Assembly (NCBI GenBank): GCA_019634975.1
Contig: JAHCAI010000006.1
Span: 158,270-222,269, forward strand
From: Burkholderiales bacterium
GTDB taxonomy: Bacteria; Pseudomonadota; Gammaproteobacteria; Burkholderiales; SG8-41
Length of the DNA: 64,000 nucleotides
Reading direction: 5' to 3'
Part shown: in pieces, positions 18,797 through 27,419 of the stretch
Layout: each line of letters opens with the position of its first letter
Numbering within the stretch: position 1 is the stretch's first letter
Notes under the pieces: model-generated
The model's input: only the letters and a program-made list of their open reading frames with translations
Told to the model about the DNA's origin: nothing
Database searches by the model: none
Translations under genes and position numbers: made by a program

Positions 18797-19099
18797 TCAA
18801 GCATCGGCCGGTTCGGTGTGCAGTTTCAGGCCCAATGCCTTGCATACCTTCATGACTGTCGCAAAACTCGGATTCCCTTCCGGGGACAGCGCCTTGTAAA
18901 GCCCTTCGCGTGTCAGGCCGGTTTCGCGCGCAAGCTGCATCATGCCGCGGGCGCGGGCAATGTCGCCGAGCGCTGCAATAACCAGGGCCGGATCGCCATC
19001 GGATTCGTCGATGGCGGCCTGCAGGTACAGCGCGCACTCCTGCTCCGTCTTCAGGTAAGTGGCGGCGTCGTAAGGACGGGTGCTCAGTCTTTTGGCCAT
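18797..19099 (-). CDS. HigA-type antidote protein of an addiction module
   Basis: A 100-residue protein beginning MAKRLSTRPYDAATYL. The C-terminal half is a helix-turn-helix (LARETGLTREGLYKALSPEGNPSFATVMKVCKALGL) typical of the 'putative addiction module antidote' family. It should repress its own promoter and, when a toxin exists, neutralise it. AGGAG lies well placed before ATG 19099, so it can be translated by itself. The frame, however, continues unbroken from the upstream toxin remnant: the codon where a toxin stop might be expected reads CAG. See the pseudogene entry. Confidence 0.85.
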   Translation of the reverse strand: MAKRLSTRPYDAATYLKTEQECALYLQAAIDESDGDPALVIAALGDIARARGMMQLARETGLTREGLYKALSPEGNPSFATVMKVCKALGLKLHTEPADA

Positions 19100-19399
19100 G
19101 ATGGTCTCCTGCAGCATGCCCGCCAGTTTCAGCGCGGTCTTGATGTCCTTGTCCTGGGTCGGCTTGGCGCCGACCACCAGAAGGATGACCAGCAGCGCAC
19201 CTCGTTTAACGTAATACACCCGATAACCGGGATCATGATCGATGCGCATTTCTGAAATGCCTTCGCCAATCGGCTTTACATCACCGGGATTGCCGAGGCG
19301 AAGCCGGAGAATGCGTGCCTGTACCCGGGTGCGTGCCTGAACGTCACGCAAGGACTCAAGTCAGGCCGAAAATTCCAGCGTCTCGCGGATTTCGACCAC
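19100..19399 (-). pseudogene. Broken RelE/HigB-type toxin, fused in frame to its antidote
   Basis: Reading from GTG 19399, the minus strand encodes VVEIRETLEFSA, then TGA at 19361-19363, then LESLRDVQARTRVQARILRLRLGNPGDVKPIGEG and EMRIDHDPGYRVYYVKRG in the same frame. This is the phage Gp49/HigB-like killer family, in which SAWL is the usual sequence, so the TGA looks like a Trp (TGG) codon turned into a stop. At the 3' end the toxin frame runs through CAG (19109-19111) straight into the antidote ATG. The 5' nonsense change is seen directly; the loss of a stop codon is inference. A restart at TTG 19351 would lack the first 16 codons. Confidence 0.75.
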
Positions 19400-19406
19400 G
19401 GCCGGA

Positions 19407-19426
19407 GTGTAATCTATGGTTTACAC
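19407..19426. promoter_or_regulatory. Inverted-repeat operator of the toxin-antidote remnant
   Basis: GTGTAA and TTACAC flank an 8-bp spacer, forming a perfect dyad eight bases before the original toxin start. This is where a HigA-type antidote binds to autoregulate. The assignment as operator is inferred from position and symmetry. Confidence 0.6.
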
Positions 19427-19563
19427 AACCGGCAATGTCACAAGGGAATTCACCAAGCCCGCCAATTCGTGTCCGGCCAAGCGCCGGTGCCGTCGACCGC
19501 GGATTGGCTGCCTCGCGCCGTCTGTGTTTTCCGGCGCGTGGTTCTTGTTGGCCGGACCGTCCG

Positions 19564-20688
19564 TCAATCCACCGCGAGCTCGAGTATGCCGGCCTTGGGC
19601 GTGAAGCCCAGCCCGGGCGCCGTCGGCAGCGTCAGCATGCCGTTCACCGGCCCCGGCGCGTTGTCGAACAGCTGCTCGACGCATTTCCAGCCCTGCCAGT
19701 GGAACTCCACGCGCCCGCCGTTGGGCATGCCGCCGTGCAGGTGCATGTTCATGTGCGGGTAGTTGCCGCCCATCGCCAGCGGCACGTTGAAGGCCTGCGC
19801 CATTGCCGCCGCCTTCACCGCCTGCGTGAAACCGCCGATGTCGCGCACATTGGGCTGCAGGTAATCGACGGCTTCGCGCAGCAGGTATTCGCGGATGAAC
19901 ATCAGGTCCGAGGTGGCGGTGCTGCCGGCTGCGATCGGGATCGTCGTCTGGGTGCGCAGCTTCGCCATCAGGCGCGGGTCGCCCTGCAGCACGGGATCCT
20001 CGAACCAGACGAGGTTGCAGGGCTCGCACAGCTTGGCGAGCTTCAGCGCCTGGGCGTAGGTCGCGCCCTTGTTGGCATCCATCATCAGCTCGATGTCGGG
20101 GCCGACCGCCTCGCGCAGCGCGGCGACGCGCTTCGCATCCTGCAGGATGTCCGCGTCGGTGGGCTCGCCGAGGATCTCGTCGTAGGGATTGGTGCCCTTG
20201 GCCACCACCATCTTCAGGCTGCGCTGGCCGTCCCTGATCAGCATGCGCGCGACCTCGATCAGCTCGTCGATCGAATAGCGCGGCAGGCCGAAGGTGATGT
20301 AGGCGGGGACCTGGGCATGCGCGCCGCCCAGCAGCTTCCAGATCGGCTGGCCCAGCGCCTTGCCCCTGACGTCCCACAGCGCGATGTCGATCAGGCTCAT
20401 CGCGCAGTTCCACGCGCCGTGGAAATACTTGCGCGCGGTGGCCCAGAACACCCGGTTGCGGATTTCCTCGGGGCGCATCGCATCCATGCCCTGCACGACG
20501 GGCGCCGCCTCGCGGTTGATGTACTCGCGCACGCCGAAGCGCATCGGATAGGTCGACATCGCGTGGCCCTTGATGCCGTCGTCGGTCTCGATTTCGACGA
20601 AGTTCGCCATCGCGTGCTGCTCTTCCCGGACCAGCGGGAAATGGAAGGGAATGCGCAGCAGCCAGCACTGCACTCGCCGGATTTTCAT
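19564..20688 (-). CDS. Mandelate racemase/muconate lactonizing family enzyme
   Basis: A 374-residue enolase-superfamily protein. The N-terminal capping domain (about 1-125) is followed by the TIM barrel with LMMDANKG (first metal ligand Asp), LVWFEDPV (second, Glu) and PIAAGSTATSD where the third ligand normally sits in a GE motif; the Glu there is replaced by Ser. The lysine strand reads LKMVVAKG. Members abstract a proton alpha to a carboxylate, as in sugar-acid dehydratases and racemases. The missing GE motif makes the substrate class uncertain. The ATG has GGAGGAGC upstream. No transporter gene is adjacent. Confidence 0.85.
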   Translation of the reverse strand: MKIRRVQCWLLRIPFHFPLVREEQHAMANFVEIETDDGIKGHAMSTYPMRFGVREYINREAAPVVQGMDAMRPEEIRNRVFWATARKYFHGAWNCAMSLIDIALWDVRGKALGQPIWKLLGGAHAQVPAYITFGLPRYSIDELIEVARMLIRDGQRSLKMVVAKGTNPYDEILGEPTDADILQDAKRVAALREAVGPDIELMMDANKGATYAQALKLAKLCEPCNLVWFEDPVLQGDPRLMAKLRTQTTIPIAAGSTATSDLMFIREYLLREAVDYLQPNVRDIGGFTQAVKAAAMAQAFNVPLAMGGNYPHMNMHLHGGMPNGGRVEFHWQGWKCVEQLFDNAPGPVNGMLTLPTAPGLGFTPKAGILELAVD

Positions 20689-20835
20689 GGTTGCTCCTCC
20701 GTTTGCCTGCCGAGGCGATTGTTATTGTGGAAAGGGCACGATAGCAGACTCCAGCGCCGCCCCGGTCGGGCCGGCGGCCGTGCGCGCCCGGCATCCGGCA
20801 CTGCGGTGACTGGCTGCAGCGGCCAGTCGGGCGGA

Positions 20836-21315
20836 CTACTTTTTGCGGCGACGCGCAGCTGCCGCGCGGGTCTTCGAGCGGATCAGCAACACGGGCACCG
20901 TGGACTGCCGCACCACGCTCTCGGCATTGCTGCCCATGATCAGGCGGGCACCGCCGCGGCGGCCGTGGGTGCCGATCACGATCAGGTCGGCGCGGAGCTT
21001 TTTTGCACTCTTGAGAATCGCATCAGCCACGGGCCCCAGCGAATTCTCGACCAGCGTGCTGCTGACGCGGACGCGCTTCTGTCGCGCCAGTCCTTCCGCC
21101 TTCTGCAGAATCTTCTCGCCGGCCCGGGTCAGGCTGTCCAGCAGGTTCGTGAACAGCGCCCCGCTGGCCACGGCGCTCTGGACCAGCGGGCTTTCATCGA
21201 CCACGTGCAGCAGCAGCAGGGTCGCTTTCTGATCCTTGGCCAGTTGGATTGCCTGCTGCAAACCCTGGTTCGAGGTGGCACTGCCGTCGATCGGCACCAG
21301 TATGCGCTTGAACAT
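20836..21315 (-). CDS. Universal stress protein, UspA family
   Basis: A 159-residue single-domain protein with the N-terminal ILVPIDGS strand and the ATP-binding signature GTHGRRGGARLIMGSNAESVVRQSTVPVLLI (G-2x-G-9x-G-S) of the ATP-binding UspA branch. A basic tail, AAAARRRKK, is unusual. Such proteins accumulate in stress and starvation. GGAGGA precedes the ATG. Probably a single-gene unit. Confidence 0.92.
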   Translation of the reverse strand: MFKRILVPIDGSATSNQGLQQAIQLAKDQKATLLLLHVVDESPLVQSAVASGALFTNLLDSLTRAGEKILQKAEGLARQKRVRVSSTLVENSLGPVADAILKSAKKLRADLIVIGTHGRRGGARLIMGSNAESVVRQSTVPVLLIRSKTRAAAARRRKK

Positions 21316-21410
21316 ATCAGTCCTCCTGATCCGCGGTCACTTTGTCCCGCATGAAAAAAGACCGTTCAAGTCTAGCATGGCCTCTTCAGCACCCGCCCTG
21401 CACTGCAGCA

Positions 21411-22625
21411 TCACGCGGGCACGCCGAACGCCTTGCGGCAGACCTCGGCGAGCTTCGCCACGCCCTGGCTGATCTCCTCGTGGCTGAGGTTGGCGAAACA
21501 CAGCCGCAGGCGGCTTTGCGCATGCGCTTTGTTCACTGACCATTCCGGCCCCGGATTGATCGCCACGCCCGCGGCCTGCGCCAGCGGGAAGAGTTTCAGT
21601 GCATCGACACCGTCCGGCAGCTTCACCCACAGGAAAATCCCGCCCTGCGGGTCATCGAATTCCGCCGCCGCGCCGAACTGCTCCTTCAGCGACTCCATCA
21701 GCGTTACCAGCTTTGCGCGCAGCGCCTTGCGCAGCAGCGGCACATGTTTGGTGAAATGTGCCGCGCAGTACTCCGCCAGCACCATCTGTTCCAGCGCCCC
21801 GGACCCGGCATCGGTCTTGATCGCCAGCATGCGCGACATGACCGGCCACGGCGCGACGAGGTAACCCACGCGCAGTGCCGGGGCGATGGTCTTGGAGAAG
21901 GAGCCGATGTAAATGACGTTGCCGCGGTCGCTCAGCGCATGGAGTGCCGGCGGGCGCTCGCCCGACCAGGTGAGGTCGGCATAGCAGTCGTCCTCGAACA
22001 CCGGCACGCCGTAGTCCGCGGCAAGCTGCAGCAGCGCCTTGCGCCGCTCCAGCGGCATCACGGTGGCCGTCGGGTTCTGCACCGTGGGGATGGTGTAGAT
22101 GTACTTGGGACGCACACCCTTCGCCTGCAGTGCCGCGAGCGCGGCTTCGAGCGCATCGACGCGCATGCCCCCGCGGTCGAGCGGAATGCCCAGCGGCGTG
22201 ACGCCCAGCCTGAGCAGGCGGTTGATCGAGCCCTGGTAACAGTCCTCCTCGATCAGCACCGTGTCGCCGCGCGCGAGCAGCGTGTGGTTCACCAGGTCCA
22301 GCCCCTGCAGCGAACCCGAGGTGATCAGGATGTCATCCGCGCTGCAGCGCATGCCGGCATCGCGCCCGAGTTTCGCCGCCAGAAACTCGCGCAGCGCGCG
22401 GTAACCCTGCGGCCCGCTGTTGAGGCCATAGGTCGCCAGCGTGCGGCCCTCGCGCCGCAGCACCGCATCGGCCGCCGCGATCAGGCCGTCGAGCGGCAGC
22501 GCATCCGGATCGTTATTGCCGCCGGTGAAATCGTATTTGGGGCGGCCGGTCCAGCGCGCGGCGGCCGGGGGCAGGCCGGCGGGCAACAGTGGCGTGAAAT
22601 CAAAGCTTGTGGTGGTCATGGCCAT
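21411..22625 (-). CDS. PLP-dependent aminotransferase, class I/II (2-aminoadipate transaminase-like)
   Basis: A 404-residue fold-type I enzyme. GSFSKTIAPALRVGYL contains the Lys that forms the Schiff base with pyridoxal phosphate. YTIPTVQNPTATVMP and FEDDCYADL hold the Asn and Asp contacts, and ATYGLNSGPQGYRALREFLA matches the MocR-like/2-aminoadipate aminotransferase subgroup (LysN, Kat II). No helix-turn-helix domain is present, so it is an enzyme rather than a MocR regulator. ATG 22625 has GAGG just upstream; ATG 22619 is an alternative. Likely substrates are aromatic or dicarboxylic 2-amino acids. Confidence 0.88.
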   Translation of the reverse strand: MAMTTTSFDFTPLLPAGLPPAAARWTGRPKYDFTGGNNDPDALPLDGLIAAADAVLRREGRTLATYGLNSGPQGYRALREFLAAKLGRDAGMRCSADDILITSGSLQGLDLVNHTLLARGDTVLIEEDCYQGSINRLLRLGVTPLGIPLDRGGMRVDALEAALAALQAKGVRPKYIYTIPTVQNPTATVMPLERRKALLQLAADYGVPVFEDDCYADLTWSGERPPALHALSDRGNVIYIGSFSKTIAPALRVGYLVAPWPVMSRMLAIKTDAGSGALEQMVLAEYCAAHFTKHVPLLRKALRAKLVTLMESLKEQFGAAAEFDDPQGGIFLWVKLPDGVDALKLFPLAQAAGVAINPGPEWSVNKAHAQSRLRLCFANLSHEEISQGVAKLAEVCRKAFGVPA

Positions 22626-22831
22626 CCTGCCTCGGCGAAAAAATTCAGGAGAATCGGAACTCGGTCCCTTGTCAGGGCTCGATGTAATACAGTAGCGGGG
22701 CATACAGCATATCGTGTTGCGGGTCGCAGTGATGCAGGCAGTCGCTGGTCCGGCAGTTTTCGACAAGCCTGAAAAATCCGGAGCATCCCGTCGGGGCCGA
22801 ATCCGGCATCCAACCGCAGGAGAGGCAAGCC

Positions 22832-24529
22832 TTGCGCACAGTAATCCAGCCGATTGTTCTCTGGGTTTTCCGGCATTTCCTGCTGTTTCTGTTGATAGTC
22901 GGAATGCTGCTGGCCGCGGACTATCTGCGCAAGGAATTCACCCGCTGGGGTTCCGACACGGCAGACCTTTCCCGGCTTGAAGTCGAGCAGGGCAATGTGG
23001 ACGAGTGGCAGAAAAGGGCGAAAGCCGATCTGTCGAGCCGCGTCGCACAGCTCAAGGCTGCTCCGGCGGGCGCCCTCAGCGAGCGGCTGGCAGCCATCGC
23101 CAAGACAATCGAAACCAAGGAGCAGGAAAGGCAGCAGCTCGGCGGGCTGCGCGGCCTTCTGACGGACGGCGCCGTTGGCAGTGGCATTGCCGCCCGCCTG
23201 CGTCTCGACCTGGAAATCGAGCTGCTGGCCCAGGAGCGGGACCACCTCGCGGCCCTGCTCTCGGCACTGGGTGAACCGGAGAATCTCGAAAACCTGCGGC
23301 GCCGGCACGTGCTTGTCCATGCGCGGCTCCTGCAGAACGAAGCCGAGCAGGCCCGCCTCAGGGCACTGCACCCGGTCCAGGTGTTTGTCCCGGCAACCGC
23401 CGCATTTCATCAATACCGGCAGTTGCAGGAAAGCCACGAACAGCTCGCACGGGAAAACCTCGTCGCCTACGAAGACTACAAACGCCAGGAAGGCAGGGTC
23501 CGGCGCATCCAGGATTCCCCGCCGGTGTTCGGGATCCGGGAGGACCGGATCGAGGCCATTGTGAGCCCGCTCAACGCCGCGATCGAAGAACGCCGGCGAT
23601 CCGTCCGCGACAACTGGTTCTCGAAACTCTCGCAGCCTGTCAGCAGCATCCTGCAGATCGCCCTGCTGATCCTGCTGGCGGTCATTCTTGCGCCCTTGGT
23701 GATCAAGGCCCTGTTTTACTATGTGTTCGCGCCGCTGGCTGCACGGCGGCCGCCGATCCGCATCCTGCCGGAGGCCTCCGGTCAACTGGTGCCGCAGTCC
23801 GGAGACACCGAAAATCCGGCGGACCCGGCGCGGTTTACCGCGGTGTCAAAAAAACTGACCTTGGCCGGGGACGAGGTGCTGCTGATCCATCCGGAATACC
23901 TGCAGAGCACGCCGCGGGATGCCCGGATCGACACGAAATGGCTGCTCGACTGGTCCCTGCCGCTGAGCAGCCTGGTTTCGGGCATGGTCGCCCTGAGCCG
24001 CGTGCGCTGCGGGGAGCCCACCACGATAGTCGTTTCACCGACTCGGGACGCCCTGAGCGAGGTCGGTGTCCTCGATCTGCCGGAGGGCAGTGCGCTCGTG
24101 TTTCAGCCGCGCAACCTGGTGGGCGTGGTTCACCGCAGCGATCGCCCCTTCCGCATCACGCGGCACTGGCGCCTCGCCAGCCTGCATGCCTGGCTGACCC
24201 TGCAGCTGCGCTACGTGGTTTTTCACGGCCCCGCCCGGCTGATCGTGAAGGGCTGTCGCGGCGCGCGGATTGAAGCCGCCGACACCGGCCGGCGCATCAA
24301 TCAGGCCGGCACCATGGGCTTCAGCGCCAATCTCTGGTATTCCACGACCCGCTGCGAGACCTTCGTGCCTTACCTGATGGGGGAACAGGCGCTGCTGAAC
24401 GACAGCTTTGCCGGCGCGCCGGGCTATTACGTCTACGAAGAGACGCCGGATTTCGGACGGAAAACCGGTCTGACCGGCCGTGGCCTCGAAGGCGTGTTCG
24501 ATTCACTGCTGAAGGTGTTCGGGCTTTAG
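22832..24529 (+). CDS. Coiled-coil membrane protein with a possible AIM24-like C-terminal domain
   Basis: A 565-residue protein with an unusual layout. An N-terminal membrane helix (about 6-29) is followed by a long charged helical region (about 40-235) with heptad-like Leu, Glu, Lys and Arg that looks like a coiled coil. A second membrane helix follows (about 267-296), then a beta-rich domain to the end. That last part (SALVFQPRNLVGVV, LQLRYVVFHGPARLIVKGCRGARI) resembles the AIM24/TRAP-like jelly-roll, but the similarity is judged by eye. The start is TTG after AGGAGAGG. It precedes the Mrr-like and TerD genes on the same strand. The function is unknown. Confidence 0.7.
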   Translation: MRTVIQPIVLWVFRHFLLFLLIVGMLLAADYLRKEFTRWGSDTADLSRLEVEQGNVDEWQKRAKADLSSRVAQLKAAPAGALSERLAAIAKTIETKEQERQQLGGLRGLLTDGAVGSGIAARLRLDLEIELLAQERDHLAALLSALGEPENLENLRRRHVLVHARLLQNEAEQARLRALHPVQVFVPATAAFHQYRQLQESHEQLARENLVAYEDYKRQEGRVRRIQDSPPVFGIREDRIEAIVSPLNAAIEERRRSVRDNWFSKLSQPVSSILQIALLILLAVILAPLVIKALFYYVFAPLAARRPPIRILPEASGQLVPQSGDTENPADPARFTAVSKKLTLAGDEVLLIHPEYLQSTPRDARIDTKWLLDWSLPLSSLVSGMVALSRVRCGEPTTIVVSPTRDALSEVGVLDLPEGSALVFQPRNLVGVVHRSDRPFRITRHWRLASLHAWLTLQLRYVVFHGPARLIVKGCRGARIEAADTGRRINQAGTMGFSANLWYSTTRCETFVPYLMGEQALLNDSFAGAPGYYVYEETPDFGRKTGLTGRGLEGVFDSLLKVFGL

Positions 24530-24602
24530 TACCCGGCCGGGAGAACGGGGTCATGAAACATGGTATTAACACGCATGACCACACGAATCCGAGGCGCAAG
24601 GC

Positions 24603-25157
24603 ATGAAGTGGAAGATTCCCGAGAACTCGATATTCGCAATGCTGCTGCGCCAGAGCTGGTGGGTGAGCGCGCTCGCTGCGCTCGCTACCTTCGTGGTGGT
24701 GCAGAACTTCGTGCCCTGGGGCTACGCGCTGTTTGCCACCCTGCCTTTCACCGTGATCACGCTGATGGTCGCCTGGAAACAGCTCTTCGGGCCCACGGGC
24801 GCGCGGGTGGAGAAAGCGCTGGAGAAAACCCGCAGCCTGTCCTGGGAGGATTTCGCGCAGGCGCTGGAGCGGGGCTACAGGGCCGAGGGCTACACCGTGC
24901 AGAGGGTCGATGGCGCAGCCGATTTCGAGCTGCAGAAGCTGGGTTACCTGACGCTGGTGAGCGCGCGGCGCTGGAAGGCTGCACGCACAGGGGTTGATCC
25001 GCTGAGGGAACTCGCCGCGGCCGGCGAAAAACGCGAGGCGAGGGAATGCCATTATGCGGTGGCGGGAGAGCTGACCGATCAGGCGCGGGCCTTCGCAAGG
25101 AAAAAGGGCGTGAAGCTGGTGGAGGGCGCGGAACTGGCGAGGCTGGTTCGCGGATAG
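24603..25157 (+). CDS. Membrane-anchored Mrr-like restriction endonuclease fold protein
   Basis: A 184-residue protein with two N-terminal membrane helices (about 18-36 and 38-58), followed by a domain with the pattern of the Mrr/restriction-endonuclease family: SWEDFAQALERGYRAEGYTVQRVDGAADFEL, then LGYLTLVSARRWKAARTG. In active Mrr enzymes the second segment carries (Q/E)xK; here it is Ser-Ala-Arg (120-122), so catalysis is doubtful although Asp 107 is kept. ELTDQARAFARKKGVKLVEGAEL is the C-terminal family landmark. It follows the coiled-coil gene by 73 bp. A decayed copy of its 3' end lies at 32228-32380. Confidence 0.8.
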   Translation: MKWKIPENSIFAMLLRQSWWVSALAALATFVVVQNFVPWGYALFATLPFTVITLMVAWKQLFGPTGARVEKALEKTRSLSWEDFAQALERGYRAEGYTVQRVDGAADFELQKLGYLTLVSARRWKAARTGVDPLRELAAAGEKREARECHYAVAGELTDQARAFARKKGVKLVEGAELARLVRG

Positions 25158-25366
25158 GCCCGCAGCCAACCGGGCCGGTTCACGCCGTCCACCCGGATCA
25201 GCCCGTCCCGATGCGGCGGTGCAAGAGCAGCCTGATGCTGCCTGTCCGGGCCTGAATCCGCGCTCGTGTTGAGCGCGCCGGAAAACTTATCAGGAATCCC
25301 GCGGTCACATGTCCATAAAACCTGCCCTTCGCCGGCAGGCATATCGATCCATCAGGAGGAGGGAGC

Positions 25367-25984
25367 ATGCCAATCGGCAATTCCGGCATTGCAGGGGTGC
25401 CGCTGCAGGAAGACGAGACACCCGAACTGAAGGAAGTCGTCATGGGCCTGCATTGGGACCCGTCGGAAGGCGACGCAAATGTGCATCCGGAGAATCTGGA
25501 CGCCCTGTGCGTGCTGTTCGATCGGGAGCAGCAGGTCGTCGAAATCATCCATCCGGGCAACCCGCGCAGCAGCAACGGCAGCGTTGTCCATACCGGCGAC
25601 TCGCGAACCGGCGCAAGTCAATGGGACGATGAAAGGATTTTCGTTTTTCTCGAGGCCTTGCCGGCGGACGTCATGACCCTCGTGTTCATCGTGGCCAGTG
25701 CCTCGGGCAAGCCCATCCGCGAGGCCCGTGGCGCGTCCTGCCACATCAGCGATCACGCCACGGAATACCAGTGGGTCAACATGGAGCTGACGACACTCGA
25801 CACGCAAACGACGTACTGTGTCGGCACCCTTTCCCGCAGCCGGACCGGCTGGGAATTGGCGTCAACCGCGCAGGACCTCAACCGCGACCACCACGCGCAA
25901 TCGGCCGCGCTGGCCGCGTTGCGCCAGTTTGAATTCGCGCGCAGCCATGAACTGATCCGGGCGGCAGGCATCAAGCCCGAGTAA
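25367..25984 (+). CDS. TerD-family stress protein
   Basis: A 205-residue protein matching the TerD/calcium-binding stress family: VVMGLHWDP, ENLDALCVLFDRE, HPGNPRSSNGSVVHTGDSRTG and SQWDDERIFVFLEALPADV are characteristic. Acidic loops in this fold bind calcium. TerD proteins occur in tellurite-resistance and phage-resistance gene sets. AGGAGGAGG precedes the ATG. No other ter gene is visible, but two membrane proteins of possible defence type lie immediately upstream. Confidence 0.88.
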   Translation: MPIGNSGIAGVPLQEDETPELKEVVMGLHWDPSEGDANVHPENLDALCVLFDREQQVVEIIHPGNPRSSNGSVVHTGDSRTGASQWDDERIFVFLEALPADVMTLVFIVASASGKPIREARGASCHISDHATEYQWVNMELTTLDTQTTYCVGTLSRSRTGWELASTAQDLNRDHHAQSAALAALRQFEFARSHELIRAAGIKPE

Positions 25985-26081
25985 GCTGCTCGGCCCGGCA
26001 GCAGCATGAACGGCGGTCTGGAAGCCGGGCGGAATCACCCGGAGAAACGATCCGGAGAAACGGGTGAGGCCCGCTCGGCCG

Positions 26082-27236
26082 TCACCGCGCAGCGAATTCC
26101 TTCAGCACGTTCATGTCGGGCGCAAAGCCGATGCCCGGCGCAGTGCTGAGCGTGACGAAACCTTCGGCCACCGTGATGCCCCGGGGCATCAGCAGTTCGC
26201 GCAGCGGATTCGGATTGGCGTCCCACTCGCCCCAGCCCTGGCCGCCGGCCGCGCCGAGCAGGTTCAGCGAGGCCATCAGCCCGACCGCGCTGCCCAGCCA
26301 GTGCGGGCAGAACTGCAGGCCCGCCGCGATGGCGCGCCGGCCCAGCGGCAGGCACTCGGTAAGGCCGCCCCATTTGCCCATGTCGGGCTGCAGGAACCGC
26401 AGCGCGCCGCTGCCGACGAAGGCGTCGAAGGCCGCACGCTCGCGGACATTCTCGCCGGCCGCCAGCGGCAGGGCGCTGCGGCCGGCCAGCGCCTGCCAGG
26501 CTGCGACCGGTTCGTCGCCGGCGAGCGGTTCTTCCATCCACAGCGGCCCGAATTCGGCGAATCCGGCGATGGCCTCCTGCGCCTGTTCGACGGTCCAGCG
26601 CTGGTTGGCGTCGTACATCAGCCGGCCGGATGCGCCGAGCAGGGTCCTCAGCTCCGCGGAATTTTTCAGGTCCGTGGCCGGGTCGGCACCGACCTTGAGC
26701 TTGACGGCTCGAAACCCGTTGCGCAGCGCCTGCGCGGCCAGCGGGCCGGGCTCGTCGGGGCTGAGGCCGCTGGCATAGACCGCCACCCGGGAGACCCCGC
26801 CGAAGTACTGCCACAGCGGCTGGCCCGCGCGCTTCGCCACCAGGTCCCACAGCGCGTTGTCGATGCCGGCGGCGACCTGCGCGAAGGGACCGTATTCACC
26901 GCTGGTGATCGACGGGATGCGCAGCGCCTGCTCCAGCGTGCGGAACACGGCTTCCGGTCCCGCAAACTCGCAGCCGGCAATGACCGGCGCTGCAACCAGG
27001 TTGACGAGGTCCGCGCGATGCTGCGCGCCGCGGGGCGGGTAGTTGCACCACAGCTCGCCCCAGCCCTCGGCGCCCTCGGCATCGGTGACGCGGATCAGCA
27101 GTGCACTGCGCGAGGTCAGCGTGCGCCAGGAATTCCTGACCGGCCTGGCGATCGGGGCTTCCAGCACAAAGGTGCTGATCTCGCCGATGCGGATCGGTAC
27201 GGCAGCGGCGGAAGCCGCGTGATCAATGGCGCTCAT
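26082..27236 (-). CDS. Mandelate racemase/muconate lactonizing family enzyme
   Basis: A 384-residue enolase-superfamily enzyme with a complete active site by eye: KLKVG (KxK acid-base lysines, about 174-178), MYDANQRW (Asp), LWMEEPL (Glu) and LAAGENV (Glu of the GE motif), plus the late FCPHWLGS with a His. This set fits dehydratases or racemases of acid sugars and related hydroxy acids. Unlike the paralogue at 19564 all three metal ligands are present. The start is ATG 27236. The neighbouring TauD-family gene is divergent, so shared regulation is possible but unproven. Confidence 0.9.
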   Translation of the reverse strand: MSAIDHAASAAAVPIRIGEISTFVLEAPIARPVRNSWRTLTSRSALLIRVTDAEGAEGWGELWCNYPPRGAQHRADLVNLVAAPVIAGCEFAGPEAVFRTLEQALRIPSITSGEYGPFAQVAAGIDNALWDLVAKRAGQPLWQYFGGVSRVAVYASGLSPDEPGPLAAQALRNGFRAVKLKVGADPATDLKNSAELRTLLGASGRLMYDANQRWTVEQAQEAIAGFAEFGPLWMEEPLAGDEPVAAWQALAGRSALPLAAGENVRERAAFDAFVGSGALRFLQPDMGKWGGLTECLPLGRRAIAAGLQFCPHWLGSAVGLMASLNLLGAAGGQGWGEWDANPNPLRELLMPRGITVAEGFVTLSTAPGIGFAPDMNVLKEFAAR

Positions 27237-27419
27237 GATTTTCCTGAATTCGTTTTTTCGAGCATGGTTTGATCTTACTTTACACGGCCGCCTTTCACCC
27301 GCAGGCCCAGGAGCCCGGGCTGTGTGACAATGGTCGGCGCAAGGCAGCGCACGTCGAGTTCAAACTGCCCACGCGGGCCGCCGGCAGCCCGGCCTTGCTA
27401 TTTCGTTACAGGAGAAATC

